Positions 1 to 8,848 are shown, numbered from the stretch's first letter. The stretch is 64,000 nucleotides of DNA from RPRB01 sp035543115 (GCA_035543115.1 DATKKF010000020.1:39666-103665); one strand, 5' to 3'. Numbers and translations: made by a program. Notes: generated from the sequence alone by a model not told the origin.

Positions 1-277
1 GGCAGCCGAGGCCGAAGGTCTGGTTGTCACAGGGCAGCTGCTCCCAGCGGGCCAGGGGAGTGCCGGCGTCGGTCAGCAAGACGAGCCGCACCGGCTGGTT
101 GTGCGCCCGCGCCTCCTTCCGGGCGGCGAGCAGCTGCCCGTACACCGCCATCACCCCGTCGTTGTTCCGCGCCTGGCGGATGGCCGACTGCCAGCTGTTG
201 ACCGCCAGCCCGGTGAGGATGGCCACCACCGCGCAGGTGGTCATCGCCTCGAGGAGGGTGAACCCGCGTTTCTCCAT
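1..277 (-). CDS. Type IV pilus minor pseudopilin, GspH/FimT-like (partial, C-terminus outside window)
   Basis: The visible protein begins MEKRGFTLLEAMTTC and runs off the left edge after about 92 residues. The first residues are a class III signal: basic leader, Gly-Phe cleavage site for prepilin peptidase, then Thr-Leu-Leu-Glu with Glu at mature position 5, followed by a hydrophobic helix (AVVAILTGLAVNS). This is the N-terminus of a type IV pilin or type II secretion pseudopilin, and the helix region resembles GspH/FimT. The gene is last in a minus-strand minor-pilin operon, one base after the PilW-like gene. The product would sit in the inner membrane and prime pilus assembly with its neighbours. 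The family is clear; the exact FimT/FimU/GspH assignment is not, because the globular domain is mostly missing. Confidence 0.85.
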   Translation of the reverse strand, partial: MEKRGFTLLEAMTTCAVVAILTGLAVNSWQSAIRQARNNDGVMAVYGQLLAARKEARAHNQPVRLVLLTDAGTPLARWEQLPCDNQTFGLGC

Positions 278-278
278 G

Positions 279-1451
279 TCAGAAGCTCCCGGCGAGCTTG
301 AAGTTCCGCGTGGCGAGCGTGACCACCAGCGTCCGCCGGACGAAGCCGTCGTCCGGGTTCCCGTCGGAATCGAGCGCGTAGCCTCCGCCATCGGGCGCGG
401 CGCTCCCCGAGCCCTGACGCCGGCCGGAGCGCGCGACCAGATGCACCTCGACCGCGCGGACTCGCCGCATCAGGGCATCCCAGGTCGTCGGGTCGAGCGC
501 CGGCGGTCCCATCCCCCCCGGAACCGCGCAGGGCCCGCTGGGGCTGGCCCCGAGGCAGGCGTCGATGGGTACCCCACCGTCCTGTCGGGGGAACCAGGTG
601 AGAGGCACGCCGGCGTCCGCCTGGAGGTTGGTCACACCCAGCACCACGGTCATCTGCTCCACGTCGTGGCTCAGCTCCGTCCAGGTGTCGTCCGGCAGGG
701 GCGGAGCCCGGTTGGTGTACTCCAGAACCGGGCCTCCGCTCGCCCAGTTCACCCGGAAGGTCATGCCTCCCGCCGGCATCACCGCCGTGCCGGGAGTGGC
801 GAAGATGCTGCCGGTCATCGCGCAGCCGTCGCCGGCCGCGGGATCGGTCGAGGTCGGGTACGGAGTGGTGGGGAGGATCGGCGCATGAACGCCGGGCGTC
901 CCGAGCTGCGCCGCCCCGGTGGTGATGTGGGAGCAGGCCTCGGGCAGGTCGGGGTTCACCAGGAACACCGCCGTCCCCGCGTCGAACGCGGTGGCCTGGG
1001 TCAGCGTGCACAGGCCGTTCACGTCGCGCGAGAAGCCGCCGGTCCCGCCGTCCGCCCCCGAGAGCGAGCACGCGGTCAGGGGCACCAGCGACGTCGGATC
1101 CGCCCAGCGGATCTGCAGGGAGTCGGAGATGCGCCCGGCGTACACCGAGGGCGGCGGGGCGAAGCCGGGGAATCCGCTGAAGCTGTCCCCGGTGGTGGCC
1201 TGGATGGCGTAGGCGAACGCCGTCCCCCCCAGGTTGATGCGCGCGTTCCCCATCCCCTCTCCGGCGCGCTGCAGCGCCGGGCCCAGGAACTCCGCCATCG
1301 CCTGTGTCCCACCCTGGACCAGTGAGGTCTGCTGCTCCCGGAAGGCACGGCTCTGCAGCTGGATGCCCACGCTGAGCGAGCCGGCGAGGACCACCAGCCC
1401 CAGCGCGCTCGCCACCATCACCTCCATGAGCGTGTAGCCACGCCGGGTCAC
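279..1451 (-). CDS. PilW-like type IV pilus minor pilin
   Basis: 390 residues starting at GTG (MTRRGYTLMEVMVASALG). The prepilin site is RRG/YTLMEV, with Glu at mature position 5 and a long hydrophobic helix to about residue 30. The rest is a large secreted-type globular domain rich in Gly, Pro and Thr with several Cys, longer than ordinary pilins and in line with PilW-family minor pilins. The GTG start overlaps the stop of the PilV-like gene by four bases (GTGA), which fixes the start and implies translational coupling. Known PilW proteins belong to the PilV-PilW-PilX-PilY1 complex thought to cap and prime the pilus. Family assignment rests on the N-terminus and gene order. Confidence 0.85.
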   Translation of the reverse strand: MTRRGYTLMEVMVASALGLVVLAGSLSVGIQLQSRAFREQQTSLVQGGTQAMAEFLGPALQRAGEGMGNARINLGGTAFAYAIQATTGDSFSGFPGFAPPPSVYAGRISDSLQIRWADPTSLVPLTACSLSGADGGTGGFSRDVNGLCTLTQATAFDAGTAVFLVNPDLPEACSHITTGAAQLGTPGVHAPILPTTPYPTSTDPAAGDGCAMTGSIFATPGTAVMPAGGMTFRVNWASGGPVLEYTNRAPPLPDDTWTELSHDVEQMTVVLGVTNLQADAGVPLTWFPRQDGGVPIDACLGASPSGPCAVPGGMGPPALDPTTWDALMRRVRAVEVHLVARSGRRQGSGSAAPDGGGYALDSDGNPDDGFVRRTLVVTLATRNFKLAGSF

Positions 1452-1966
1452 GGCGCCACCCGCGTCTGGAGCACCACCGCCTGCCGGGGCCGGTTGGGCT
1501 CCAGCCAGCTGACGGTCACCCGCACGTTCAGGATCCTCGGCGCGGGCTGTCCGGGGACGAGCGCGCGCGTCAGGAGCGGCGCCCCGGTCTCGTTGCCCTC
1601 GAAGCAGGGCGCACCGTTGCAGGTGCCGGGTCCGTCCACGTCGATGTCGAGGTGGTAGGTCCGGGTGCCCGCGGTGGTCGTTGCGCCCGGGAGCGCCGCA
1701 GCGCTCCAGGACAGGTCGTAGCCGGTGCGGTCCAGCGCCCGGACGTTGTCGCAGAAGTTGGTGTCCGAGCCCCCGTTGCTGCAGCCGAGGGCGAGGATGC
1801 GCTCCAGCTCGCGCTGGGCCACCGCCTCCGCCTGGGCATTGGCGAAGGTGCGCCGGTTCTGGTTGGAAGAGACCAGGACCAGCGAGCCGAGGGCGGCGAT
1901 CCCCATCGCGAGGATCCCCATCGTCGCCGTCACCTCGATCAGGGTCGTTCCCCGTCGGGCGGTCAC
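1448..1966 (-). CDS. PilV-like type IV pilus minor pilin
   Basis: 172 residues from a GTG start (VTARRGTTLIEVTATMG). A prepilin cleavage site RRG/TTLIEV with Glu5 is followed by a hydrophobic helix. The reading frame stays open far upstream inside pilY1, but the leader peptide and the four-base GTGA overlap with the pilY1 stop show that translation begins here. The C-terminal part has paired Cys typical of secreted minor pilins. It is sandwiched between pilY1 and pilW, the conserved place of pilV. Expected role: inner-membrane minor pilin of the pilus initiation complex. Confidence 0.85.
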   Translation of the reverse strand: MTARRGTTLIEVTATMGILAMGIAALGSLVLVSSNQNRRTFANAQAEAVAQRELERILALGCSNGGSDTNFCDNVRALDRTGYDLSWSAAALPGATTTAGTRTYHLDIDVDGPGTCNGAPCFEGNETGAPLLTRALVPGQPAPRILNVRVTVSWLEPNRPRQAVVLQTRVAP

Positions 1967-4900
1967 TTGGGGAGCTGAGACTGTGACGAGACGTCCCACA
2001 GGATGACCCTCGGGGCGGTGGCCGGCGTGAAGTTGGTCTTGTTGTTCCAGGCCGCGTCGCCGTACGCGGTGGCCTGGCCGGTGACGCTGACGCTGAGGAC
2101 GTGGCCGTCGTAGATGACCGGCGAGTTCAGGGAGTGGCCGCCCAGGTCCTTGCCGCTGCCGGCCTGGAGCGAGCCGTCGCCCTGACCGAAGCTGTAGTAC
2201 TTCCCGCTCACGTTGTTGCTGAGGTTGCAGGCGTCGGCGGCAGTGCCCACCGCGGTGGTCACGTACACGTAGTTGGCGTCCAGCGAGACGCCGCCCCACA
2301 CCCGCTGGCCCGGATCGAGCTGCTGGCTCCAGGTGGGCGCAACCGGCGCAGCGGGGCACGCTCCCAGGGGGTTCGGGTCGGTGTAGCCGAAGACGTAGTA
2401 GTTGGAGGCCGTGCTGTCGTAGGGGTCGTCCGGATCGTCCGCGGTTCCGAAGAAGAACATCACCGTGTTCTTCCCGTTGGTGACCGGTCCGGGGCGCGCG
2501 ACCAGCGCCGAGTGGATCTCCTCCAGCGGACCGTCGGTCCCGCCGACCGCGAGTGGGGCGCTGGCGATGAGGCACTTCGGGATGCGCGACCCGAGGGTGA
2601 GCGACTCGTTCCGCTGGCTGAGGTTGAGCCGGTAGACCCGACCGCTGACCGAGGGGACGTACAGGATGTCGTAGGTTCCGTCTCCCGGGGTCGCGTCGCC
2701 GTACACCGGCTCGCCGCCGATGCCTTCTCCTTGCTCGATGGGCACCACGCCGACCTGCTTCCCGTTCACCACCACCGGGGCCCCGGTGGCGAGATCGATG
2801 AGGTAGATCGCGCCCGCGTAGCCGGAGCCGGGCGTGTAGTCGGTGGCCACCGCCGCGATCCACTTCCGGCAGCTGCCAGCCCCGGCCCCGCAGTCCGAGG
2901 ACGCGCTGGACCCGAAGTCCACCCGGGCAATCACCGGGGCGTGACGCGTGCCGTTGGTGTCGGGGAGCAGGACGCTCGAGTTGCCGAGCTTTGCGCTGGC
3001 GAAGGCGCTGCTCACCGAGCTCATGTCGAACTCCCACTGGAAGATCGGGTAGGCGTCGAGATCGGGCTGGGTGATGTCGAGCGCGAAGACGGTGCTCTGG
3101 CCCTTGCCGGTGGCCGACACCAGCATGGTCTTCGCGCCCTTCCCCACCGTGCTGCTGATCGTCCAGGGGAGGACCGTCGAGCCCAGCCCGCCCAGGTCCA
3201 CGTCGCCGATCGCCGGCGAGGCGTCGAGCGTGGCGGCGGGCGCGCCGGTGATGGTCGGACCGACGTAGTTGTTCACGTACCGGCCGAGCAGGCTGCGGGG
3301 GAGGAAGGCGAAGCGCTCGGCGCCGTTGCCGTAGTTGCGCGTGTTGATGCCCGGCGGGGTCACGCAGGCGCCGGTGGGCTGGAAGTAGCCGCGGTACAGC
3401 GTGGTCCCGTTCTGGCCCACGCAGGGGTCCGAGGTGGACGGCGTGTAGTGGCCGGCGGAGAAGGCGTGGAGCGCGCCGCTGCTGGTGTTGACGTAGGTGT
3501 ACGTGTTCCGGGCCGAGAGCGGGCTGCCGTTGAGCACGCCGCTGATGAACCGGTTCTGGAACGAGATCTGCTCGTCGCCGGTGGTGGTGTAGTACCAGGC
3601 CGGGAAGGTGGGCGGCCCCACCACGGCGGGGGTGGAGAGGTTCACCCCGCCCATGGGCCAGGCCCGGTGCACGCCGGTAGGCGCCGGCTGCTGGTTGTCC
3701 TCCCAGCCGTAGAGCCAGTCCTTGAGGAAGTCGCGGTCGGTCGACGTGCAGACGCCGTCCTGGTTCAGGTCGAACACGTATTTGCCGCCGTTCACCCGGC
3801 AGACCTGGGTCGCGGGGAGGAGCAGGTCCTCGGCGGCGTTCACCGTGGACAGCGCGGCGATGCTCCCGGTGGAGTTCACGGTGAGCAGCCGGCGGCTGGA
3901 CGGGTTTCCGGTGGTGTAGTCGGTCACCAGCTTCCCACCCGAGTCCCAGCGCTGGACCGGGTTGGACACCATGGGGTTCTCCGGGTCGTAGATGGACTTG
4001 AGGTACAGGTGTCCGCGGGTGGTCAGGTCTGGCTTGCCGTCGTAGTTCCGGGTGGACGGCGCGGGCGGGCTCGACGGCCAGGGTCCGGTCCAGTTCTGTC
4101 CGGGGGTCTCGTAGGTGCCGTAGACGAAGGCGTTCCCCACCGTGGAGAGGCTGGAGCGGGAGTACGACCCGGAACGCACCGCCTGGTACCCCACCGAGAT
4201 GCTGTTGATGGTGGGCTGGCAGTACTGGTTGGGGCTGGAGAGGCGGGCCTGCCAGCAGAGCTGAGAGCCAGTGAACCCGAGGTTGAGGATGTTGAAGGTC
4301 ACCTCGGCGGGGTTGCCTGAAGGGAGCGGGACCTGGGTCCAGGACGGATTCGGGTTCGCGGTGCAGACGCCGCTCGAGCAGATGTTGCAGTCCACCGCCA
4401 CCCAGTAGGTGATGCTCGACGCCGGGGGACCGGCGCAGGCATTGGCCGGTCCGCTCGCCTGGTAGGCGAGGTCGTCGTCCTTCCTGAAACGGATGTTGGT
4501 GATGGTGAAGTTCTGGACGTCGGTGGGGCTGATGTCGCCGGAGACGAGGCCGGAGGTCACCGTCCCTCCGTTGCTCTTGTTGATCTGGAAGACCACGTCG
4601 TTGAAGTCGCGGTCACCACCACCGCTCAGGTCCTCGAAGCCGAGGATCCAGCGGAACGGGTCGGTGCTCGGCGCGCCCACGATGACGTGGGGCATGCGGT
4701 TGGTGGTGGAGCGCGGAACACTCACCACCTGGTGCGGCATCGTCAGGCCGTAGCCGCCGTCCGGCGACGCAAGCCGGGTCAGGGTCGCCGAGTCGAGCCA
4801 GCCGGTGTAGGTCCCGCCGTCGACGGTGCAGGTGCTGGGGTAGCCGCACCCGATGTCCACCGTCGCCGCGGGGTTCGCGGTGTTGAGGTTCTCGTCCATG

Positions 4901-5961
4901 TTCAGGTCGGTGCGACTGAAGTGGACGACGATCGGGGTGTTCAGCCAGAGCTTGCACACGCCGCCGATGCGGCCCAGGCAGCCCGCCTGGCTCTGGCTGG
5001 TGTAGTAGACGACCAGGTAGAAGATGATCTCCTTGTTCCCCGGGAGCGTGCCGAGGTTGAGCGTGCGGTCGTACAGCGACACGCCGGGATCGGGATTGCT
5101 CCCCGTGGGGAGCAGCCGGCCGTTCCCGTCGTACGCGCTCACGTCGTAGTCCGGGACGCCGTCGACCTTGGTGGAGGTATCCGCGACCGGGACCAGGGCC
5201 TTGGTGGTGGTGTCGCTGTCGTCGTCGGCGTTCAGGAAGACCAGGTGGCCGATCCCCAGCCCCCCGTTTGCCGGGTCGGCCGGCTCGAGCAGGTTCGGGA
5301 CGCGGGCGTACATCCCGTTGTCGGTGAACTCGACGGTGGGCGTGGTCGGCGTGCTGCCGGAGGCCTTGCCCACCTGCCAGCCGGACACGCTGCCCATGCC
5401 GCCATCGGCCAGGAACGCCGTCTTGCTGGTGGTGCCGAAGGTCGAGCCACAGGTGTCGCTGGCGATCTCCGGCTCGACCAGCGTCTTCCCGTTCCAGGTG
5501 AACGTCGGCGGCGTGGCGCCGCACTTGCGGAACTTGCCGATGTAATGGTTGGGCGAGAGGTTGTAGATGTCCTCGTGGAGGTCCGGGATGCCGTCCCCGT
5601 CGGAGTCGAGCAGGTTGCCGCTCGAATCGATGTAGCCCTTCCTCACCAGATCGTCGGCGTAGAGCCATCCAAGCGCCCAGCCTGCGCCACCGGCCTCGTA
5701 GACGTAGCTGATGCTCACGTTCTGATCGAAGGGGAGCATGATCTTCTGCGGGTTCAGCACGTCGAGGTTGGTGTTCAGCCGCAGCACCGCGGGATTGCCC
5801 ACCACCTGCACCGTCTTGAGGCTCTGGAACCCGCCATCGGAGAAGTCGGGCTGACGGTTCTGGGACAGGCTGTCCTGGCACAGCGAGGCCAGGCTTCCGC
5901 CGTAGGCAACCAGGGAGCCGCAGAGGACGAGGACCGCCGAGACCAATCCGAGGCGTTTCAT
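1963..5961 (-). CDS. pilY1: PilY1-like pilus-tip adhesin/assembly protein with DUF4114 region
   Basis: 1332 residues. A signal peptide covers about residues 1-22, followed by a Cys-containing mature start. An acidic loop DSDGDGIPDLHED at about 119-131 is a calcium-binding (thrombospondin/dockerin-like) loop. A DUF4114-type motif (WILGFEDLSGGGDRDFND) lies near residues 440-460. A second dockerin/EF-hand-like stretch (DLNQDGVCTSTDRDF) lies near residue 740. The last ~450 residues contain PilY1 beta-propeller blades (KTMLVSATGKGQSTVFALD; DTNGTRHAPVIA). I see no von Willebrand A domain in the N-terminal half. PilY1 is a secreted, calcium-regulated component of the pilus tip acting with the minor pilins. 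Its start overlaps the cytochrome gene by ATGA, and its stop overlaps pilV by GTGA. Confidence 0.88.
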   Translation of the reverse strand: MKRLGLVSAVLVLCGSLVAYGGSLASLCQDSLSQNRQPDFSDGGFQSLKTVQVVGNPAVLRLNTNLDVLNPQKIMLPFDQNVSISYVYEAGGAGWALGWLYADDLVRKGYIDSSGNLLDSDGDGIPDLHEDIYNLSPNHYIGKFRKCGATPPTFTWNGKTLVEPEIASDTCGSTFGTTSKTAFLADGGMGSVSGWQVGKASGSTPTTPTVEFTDNGMYARVPNLLEPADPANGGLGIGHLVFLNADDDSDTTTKALVPVADTSTKVDGVPDYDVSAYDGNGRLLPTGSNPDPGVSLYDRTLNLGTLPGNKEIIFYLVVYYTSQSQAGCLGRIGGVCKLWLNTPIVVHFSRTDLNMDENLNTANPAATVDIGCGYPSTCTVDGGTYTGWLDSATLTRLASPDGGYGLTMPHQVVSVPRSTTNRMPHVIVGAPSTDPFRWILGFEDLSGGGDRDFNDVVFQINKSNGGTVTSGLVSGDISPTDVQNFTITNIRFRKDDDLAYQASGPANACAGPPASSITYWVAVDCNICSSGVCTANPNPSWTQVPLPSGNPAEVTFNILNLGFTGSQLCWQARLSSPNQYCQPTINSISVGYQAVRSGSYSRSSLSTVGNAFVYGTYETPGQNWTGPWPSSPPAPSTRNYDGKPDLTTRGHLYLKSIYDPENPMVSNPVQRWDSGGKLVTDYTTGNPSSRRLLTVNSTGSIAALSTVNAAEDLLLPATQVCRVNGGKYVFDLNQDGVCTSTDRDFLKDWLYGWEDNQQPAPTGVHRAWPMGGVNLSTPAVVGPPTFPAWYYTTTGDEQISFQNRFISGVLNGSPLSARNTYTYVNTSSGALHAFSAGHYTPSTSDPCVGQNGTTLYRGYFQPTGACVTPPGINTRNYGNGAERFAFLPRSLLGRYVNNYVGPTITGAPAATLDASPAIGDVDLGGLGSTVLPWTISSTVGKGAKTMLVSATGKGQSTVFALDITQPDLDAYPIFQWEFDMSSVSSAFASAKLGNSSVLLPDTNGTRHAPVIARVDFGSSASSDCGAGAGSCRKWIAAVATDYTPGSGYAGAIYLIDLATGAPVVVNGKQVGVVPIEQGEGIGGEPVYGDATPGDGTYDILYVPSVSGRVYRLNLSQRNESLTLGSRIPKCLIASAPLAVGGTDGPLEEIHSALVARPGPVTNGKNTVMFFFGTADDPDDPYDSTASNYYVFGYTDPNPLGACPAAPVAPTWSQQLDPGQRVWGGVSLDANYVYVTTAVGTAADACNLSNNVSGKYYSFGQGDGSLQAGSGKDLGGHSLNSPVIYDGHVLSVSVTGQATAYGDAAWNNKTNFTPATAPRVILWDVSSQSQLPK

Positions 5962-6410
5962 GGACTCTTCCCCCCACGACGCGCGCGGGCCGTCGGGACA
6001 CCCAGCGCCTTGGCCCGCTCCTGCTCCTCGGTCAGCGCGCGGGCCCGCCGCTCCTTCCGGGACGGTTGCTCGGGAACGACCCGCGAGACCAGGAAGGCCA
6101 TCAGGTCGTCGAGCTGGCCCGGTGGCAGCTCGCGGGTGTCACAGCTCGTCTCGCGGCGCGAGCGGCCGGGATTCTGGATCCAGGCCCGGACCGCGTCGTA
6201 CCCCTCTTCGAGGAGAGCCTCGGTGAGGTCCGGGCCGGCGCCCGGGCGGGCGTTGCGGCGGTCGGCGTGAGGCTCCTTCTGGCCGGCGGGAACCTGCGTC
6301 GCAGCGTGGCACCGGGCGCAGGCCGAGGAGAACGCGCCCGCGCCCAGGTCGGGGTTGGCGGCGAGCGCGGGGAGCGACAGGAGCGAGGCGACGAAGGCGA
6401 GGCGGAGCAC
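5958..6410 (-). CDS. Small exported c-type cytochrome-like protein in the minor-pilin operon
   Basis: 150 residues. A signal peptide (about 1-18, ending in Ala-Ala) is followed by one haem-c attachment motif, Cys31-Ala-Arg-Cys34-His35. Downstream are class I cytochrome c features (GPDLTEALLEEGYDAVRAWI, then PPGQLDDLMAFLVSRV). At the place where class I cytochromes usually have the distal Met ligand I see SCDTRELPPG instead, with Cys90 and no Met; Met104 lies inside the last helix. The C-terminal 35 residues are a highly basic tail. The gene sits between pilX and pilY1, 12 bases after pilX and overlapping pilY1 by four bases, so it is co-translated with pilus-tip genes. A redox role is inferred, not shown. 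Confidence 0.8.
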   Translation of the reverse strand: MLRLAFVASLLSLPALAANPDLGAGAFSSACARCHAATQVPAGQKEPHADRRNARPGAGPDLTEALLEEGYDAVRAWIQNPGRSRRETSCDTRELPPGQLDDLMAFLVSRVVPEQPSRKERRARALTEEQERAKALGVPTARARRGGKSP

Positions 6411-6422
6411 GGGAGCGTTTCC

Positions 6423-7157
6423 CTAGAGACTGGTGGTCTTGTTGGCGTTGATCGGAGCGTTCTCGTTGAGGTGAACGGGATCCCAGATCTTGTCCGAGTA
6501 GCTGTAGCCGGTTCCCACCGCGCCGGTGCCTGGGCGCACCAGCTCGCGCACCACCGCCTGCACCGGGACGCCGAGCCCGACCTGGACCTGTCCCACGGCG
6601 ATGAGCCACACGGTCCCGTTGCTGTCGACGGTCTGGTCGCCGTCTCCATCGTTGTCGTCGCGCAGGAAGACCCGGTACACGACGCGCGAGGCGTCTGGGT
6701 AGGACAGGTAGGCGGTGCCGTCGCCGCCGACCATCTCGAGGCCGGCGGTGCTCACCGCCGGGTCGATCGCCTGCGCGCCGGTGGCGTCCGGCGCCGTGGA
6801 GAGCCGGTAGGGAACCCAGGCGCCCGGGGTGGTGCCCAGCGGGACCTGGTACCAGGGATCGGTCCCGCCGCCCACGTCAGCCGCCGGCGCCAGCTCGGCG
6901 AGGATGGCGTTGGTGGGCTGGGGCGAGGGGATGGCCGCGGTCTGCAGCCGGAGCCACTCGCGGGCCTCCGCCAGCCCGGCCTCGGCGGCGAAGAACGCCT
7001 CCTTCGCGCGGCGATCCTGTCCCGCCGGATCCGACTGCGCGTTGATGAGGTTCAGCGTGGTGATGGCGCCGAGGGTGAGGAAGGTCACCACCCCGAGCGA
7101 CAGGAGGAGCGTCGCACCGCGCGGGTGTCTCGCTCTCGCTCTGGGTCGGCGGATCAT
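6423..7157 (-). CDS. PilX-like type IV pilus minor pilin
   Basis: 244 residues from ATG at 7157 (MIRRPRARARHPRGATLLLS); a GTG one codon earlier (7160) is also possible. Basic leader, RG/ATLLL processing site, hydrophobic helix to about residue 40, then the PilX_N signature AKEAFFAAEAGLAEAREWL. Like other PilX proteins it lacks the Glu at mature position 5. The globular part carries an acidic DDNDGDGDQ loop. It is the first gene of the minus-strand pilus operon. The reading frame stays open far upstream into the divergent maf gene, but the leader peptide marks the real start. No clear Shine-Dalgarno sequence is visible. Confidence 0.82.
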   Translation of the reverse strand: MIRRPRARARHPRGATLLLSLGVVTFLTLGAITTLNLINAQSDPAGQDRRAKEAFFAAEAGLAEAREWLRLQTAAIPSPQPTNAILAELAPAADVGGGTDPWYQVPLGTTPGAWVPYRLSTAPDATGAQAIDPAVSTAGLEMVGGDGTAYLSYPDASRVVYRVFLRDDNDGDGDQTVDSNGTVWLIAVGQVQVGLGVPVQAVVRELVRPGTGAVGTGYSYSDKIWDPVHLNENAPINANKTTSL

Positions 7158-7173
7158 CACGCGCGCCGAACAG

Positions 7174-7190
7174 TGCAAACCATTGTCCCA
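7174..7190 (-). promoter_or_regulatory. Possible sigma-54 type promoter for the minor-pilin operon
   Basis: Read on the minus strand, the sequence TGGGACAATGGTTTGCA has GG (7188-7187) and GC (7176-7175) separated by exactly ten bases, the -24/-12 geometry of sigma-54 promoters. The -12 box (TTTGCA) matches well; the -24 box is poor. It lies about 18 bases before the pilX start, inside the 150-base divergent region shared with maf. Sigma-54 with PilR drives pilA in Myxococcus, so the idea is reasonable but weak. Confidence 0.28.
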
Positions 7191-7307
7191 GCACCAACAG
7201 CCCGAGTTCCCGGGACTCGTGCTCCCGGTGGGGTGGGTCATCACCGGCCCGGTGGGTCGGCAAAGCTTGCAGCGCGCCGCGGACGATGTGAGACAGCAGC
7301 CCGAAGC

Positions 7308-7874
7308 ATGCGATTGGTACTCGCCTCGACCTCCTCCGCCCGCCGGACGCTGCTCGACGCGCTCGGTGTGCCCTACTCGGCCGAGGCGCCCGGGGTGGAG
7401 GAGGACGTTCCCCAGGGAACTCCGGTCGAGGACGCGGTCCGGATGCTCGCGCTGCGGAAGGCCCGCGTGGTCGCCGCCCGGCACCCGGACGCGCTGGTGC
7501 TCGGGGCCGACCAGCTGGCAGAGGTGAACGGCCGGGTCCTCGGAAAGCCGGAGTCCCGAGACGTGGCGCGCGCGCAGCTCGGGTCGCTGCTCGGACGGAG
7601 CCACCGCCTGCTGACCGCCGTCGCGCTGGTGGGCGGCGGCGACGAGCAGCTGGAGCTCGACGTGGTCACCCTCCGCTTCCACCCCGTCTCCGCCGAGGAG
7701 CTCGAGCGCTACCTCGACACCGGCGAGTGGCACGGCTGCGCCGGCGGGTACCGCATCGAGGGGCGCGGTCAGGCGTTGGTGGACGCGCTGGAGGGCGACC
7801 GCACCTCGGTGCAGGGCCTGCCGATGCTCCCGGTGGTCCGGATGCTCCGGGCCCGCGGCTTCCCGCTACTCTAG
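7308..7874 (+). CDS. maf: Maf-family nucleoside triphosphate pyrophosphatase
   Basis: 188 residues from ATG at 7308 (MRLVLASTSSARRTLLDALG); the frame is open much further upstream but the Maf signature begins here. Signature elements: the N-terminal S-x-S-x-R-R loop (TSSARR), LGADQLAEVNGRVLGKP in the centre, and WHGCAGGYRIEGRGQALV plus DRTSVQGLP near the C-terminus. Maf proteins hydrolyse non-canonical or excess NTPs (dTTP/UTP or m7GTP subfamilies) to monophosphates and limit misincorporation or septation. The usual central AADT is GADQ here, so the substrate class cannot be fixed. It is divergent from pilX and its last four bases overlap the DHH gene tail to tail. Confidence 0.88.
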   Translation: MRLVLASTSSARRTLLDALGVPYSAEAPGVEEDVPQGTPVEDAVRMLALRKARVVAARHPDALVLGADQLAEVNGRVLGKPESRDVARAQLGSLLGRSHRLLTAVALVGGGDEQLELDVVTLRFHPVSAEELERYLDTGEWHGCAGGYRIEGRGQALVDALEGDRTSVQGLPMLPVVRMLRARGFPLL

Positions 7875-8848
7875 GCCGAGGCGGACACCGGCTCGGCGCG
7901 GAGCTCCTCGACGATGGAGCGGGCCGCCTCGCGCGCCCGCGGCAGCTCCTCGGGCTTGAAGCTCATCGCCGCCACCACCGGGTGCCCGCCGCCGCCCCAG
8001 CGCTCGGCGATGGCCGACAGGTCGTGACGCCGCAGCTCCGGCCGCCAGGGGTTGCTGCCGATGGACACCTTGGCCCGCTTGGACCCGCGGCCCACCCAGA
8101 CGACGTAGCGGGCCTCGGGGAAGAGATCATAGGCGATGAACTTGTTCATCGCGTCGAGGCCCTCGTCCGCCACGTCGAAGAAGACCACGCCGCGGTCGAT
8201 GGCCGCCTTCCTCCGCACCAGGTCGCGGTTGCGCTGGTGGCGCTCGAGGAGCGGACGGAACGGCTCCTGGATCATCGGCCGGGCGGCGACCTCGGAGAGT
8301 GGGTGCGTCTGGAGGAGGCGGATGACCTCCGGGATGAGCTCCGGGTCGTGGTTGGCCTCGAGCACCGTCATCAGCTGCAGCGCGGGCTCGCGGAGCCCCA
8401 CTGCCATCTGGGGGCTCGGGAACTGCGCCCCATCGATGATCTCCGCCCACTCGAGCAGCTCGACCATGGGCCCCGGGTCGAAGCCGAAACGGGCCCGGGC
8501 CACGTCCGCCAGGTAGACCGTGCAGCTCTTCCGCCGCGCGTCGTGGAACTTCCGGCCCGATCCGTCGGCGAGGAAGTGCGCCTCGTCCCCGGGGTTCTGG
8601 AACGCCGAGGCGTGGTGGTCGAACCACCAGGTCAGCCTCGGGGACTGGCTGTACCGGAAGTCCACGATGGCGTTCTCGTCTCCCTGGAACACCGACTCGG
8701 GCACGGGGGCGCCGCCGGCCTGGTGCGACAGGCCCTGGTAGGTGAACGTGGCGTCGGGGCGGATGCGCTCCCGATAGAAGCGGGAGAAGACCGCGGCGCT
8801 CGCCGCACCATCGAAGCAGTTGTCGTGGAAGAGGACGTTCATCCGCAT
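7871..8848 (-). CDS. DHH/DHHA1-family phosphoesterase
   Basis: 325 residues if started at ATG 8848 (MRMNVLFHDNCFDGAAS); ATG 8842 is an equally good start. The order of motifs fits the DHH superfamily: FHDNCFDGAASAAVF at the N-terminus (metal-binding Asp), WWFDHHASAF near residue 70 (the DHH motif itself), and a C-terminal DHHA1-like WGGGGHPVVAAMSF. Relatives hydrolyse phosphodiester bonds in nanoRNA, cyclic dinucleotides or pyrophosphate. The sequence does not say which, and no CBS, PAS or helicase domain is attached. Probably cytosolic and Mn-dependent (family knowledge). A 268-base divergent gap precedes it. Confidence 0.8.
   Translation of the reverse strand: MRMNVLFHDNCFDGAASAAVFSRFYRERIRPDATFTYQGLSHQAGGAPVPESVFQGDENAIVDFRYSQSPRLTWWFDHHASAFQNPGDEAHFLADGSGRKFHDARRKSCTVYLADVARARFGFDPGPMVELLEWAEIIDGAQFPSPQMAVGLREPALQLMTVLEANHDPELIPEVIRLLQTHPLSEVAARPMIQEPFRPLLERHQRNRDLVRRKAAIDRGVVFFDVADEGLDAMNKFIAYDLFPEARYVVWVGRGSKRAKVSIGSNPWRPELRRHDLSAIAERWGGGGHPVVAAMSFKPEELPRAREAARSIVEELRAEPVSASA

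Noticed and set aside
2101..4320. A 739-codon open frame on the plus strand opposite pilY1
   Set aside because: It is the antisense shadow of a high-GC gene; pilY1 has signal peptide, domains and operon context, while this frame has low-complexity Arg/Gly/Val composition.
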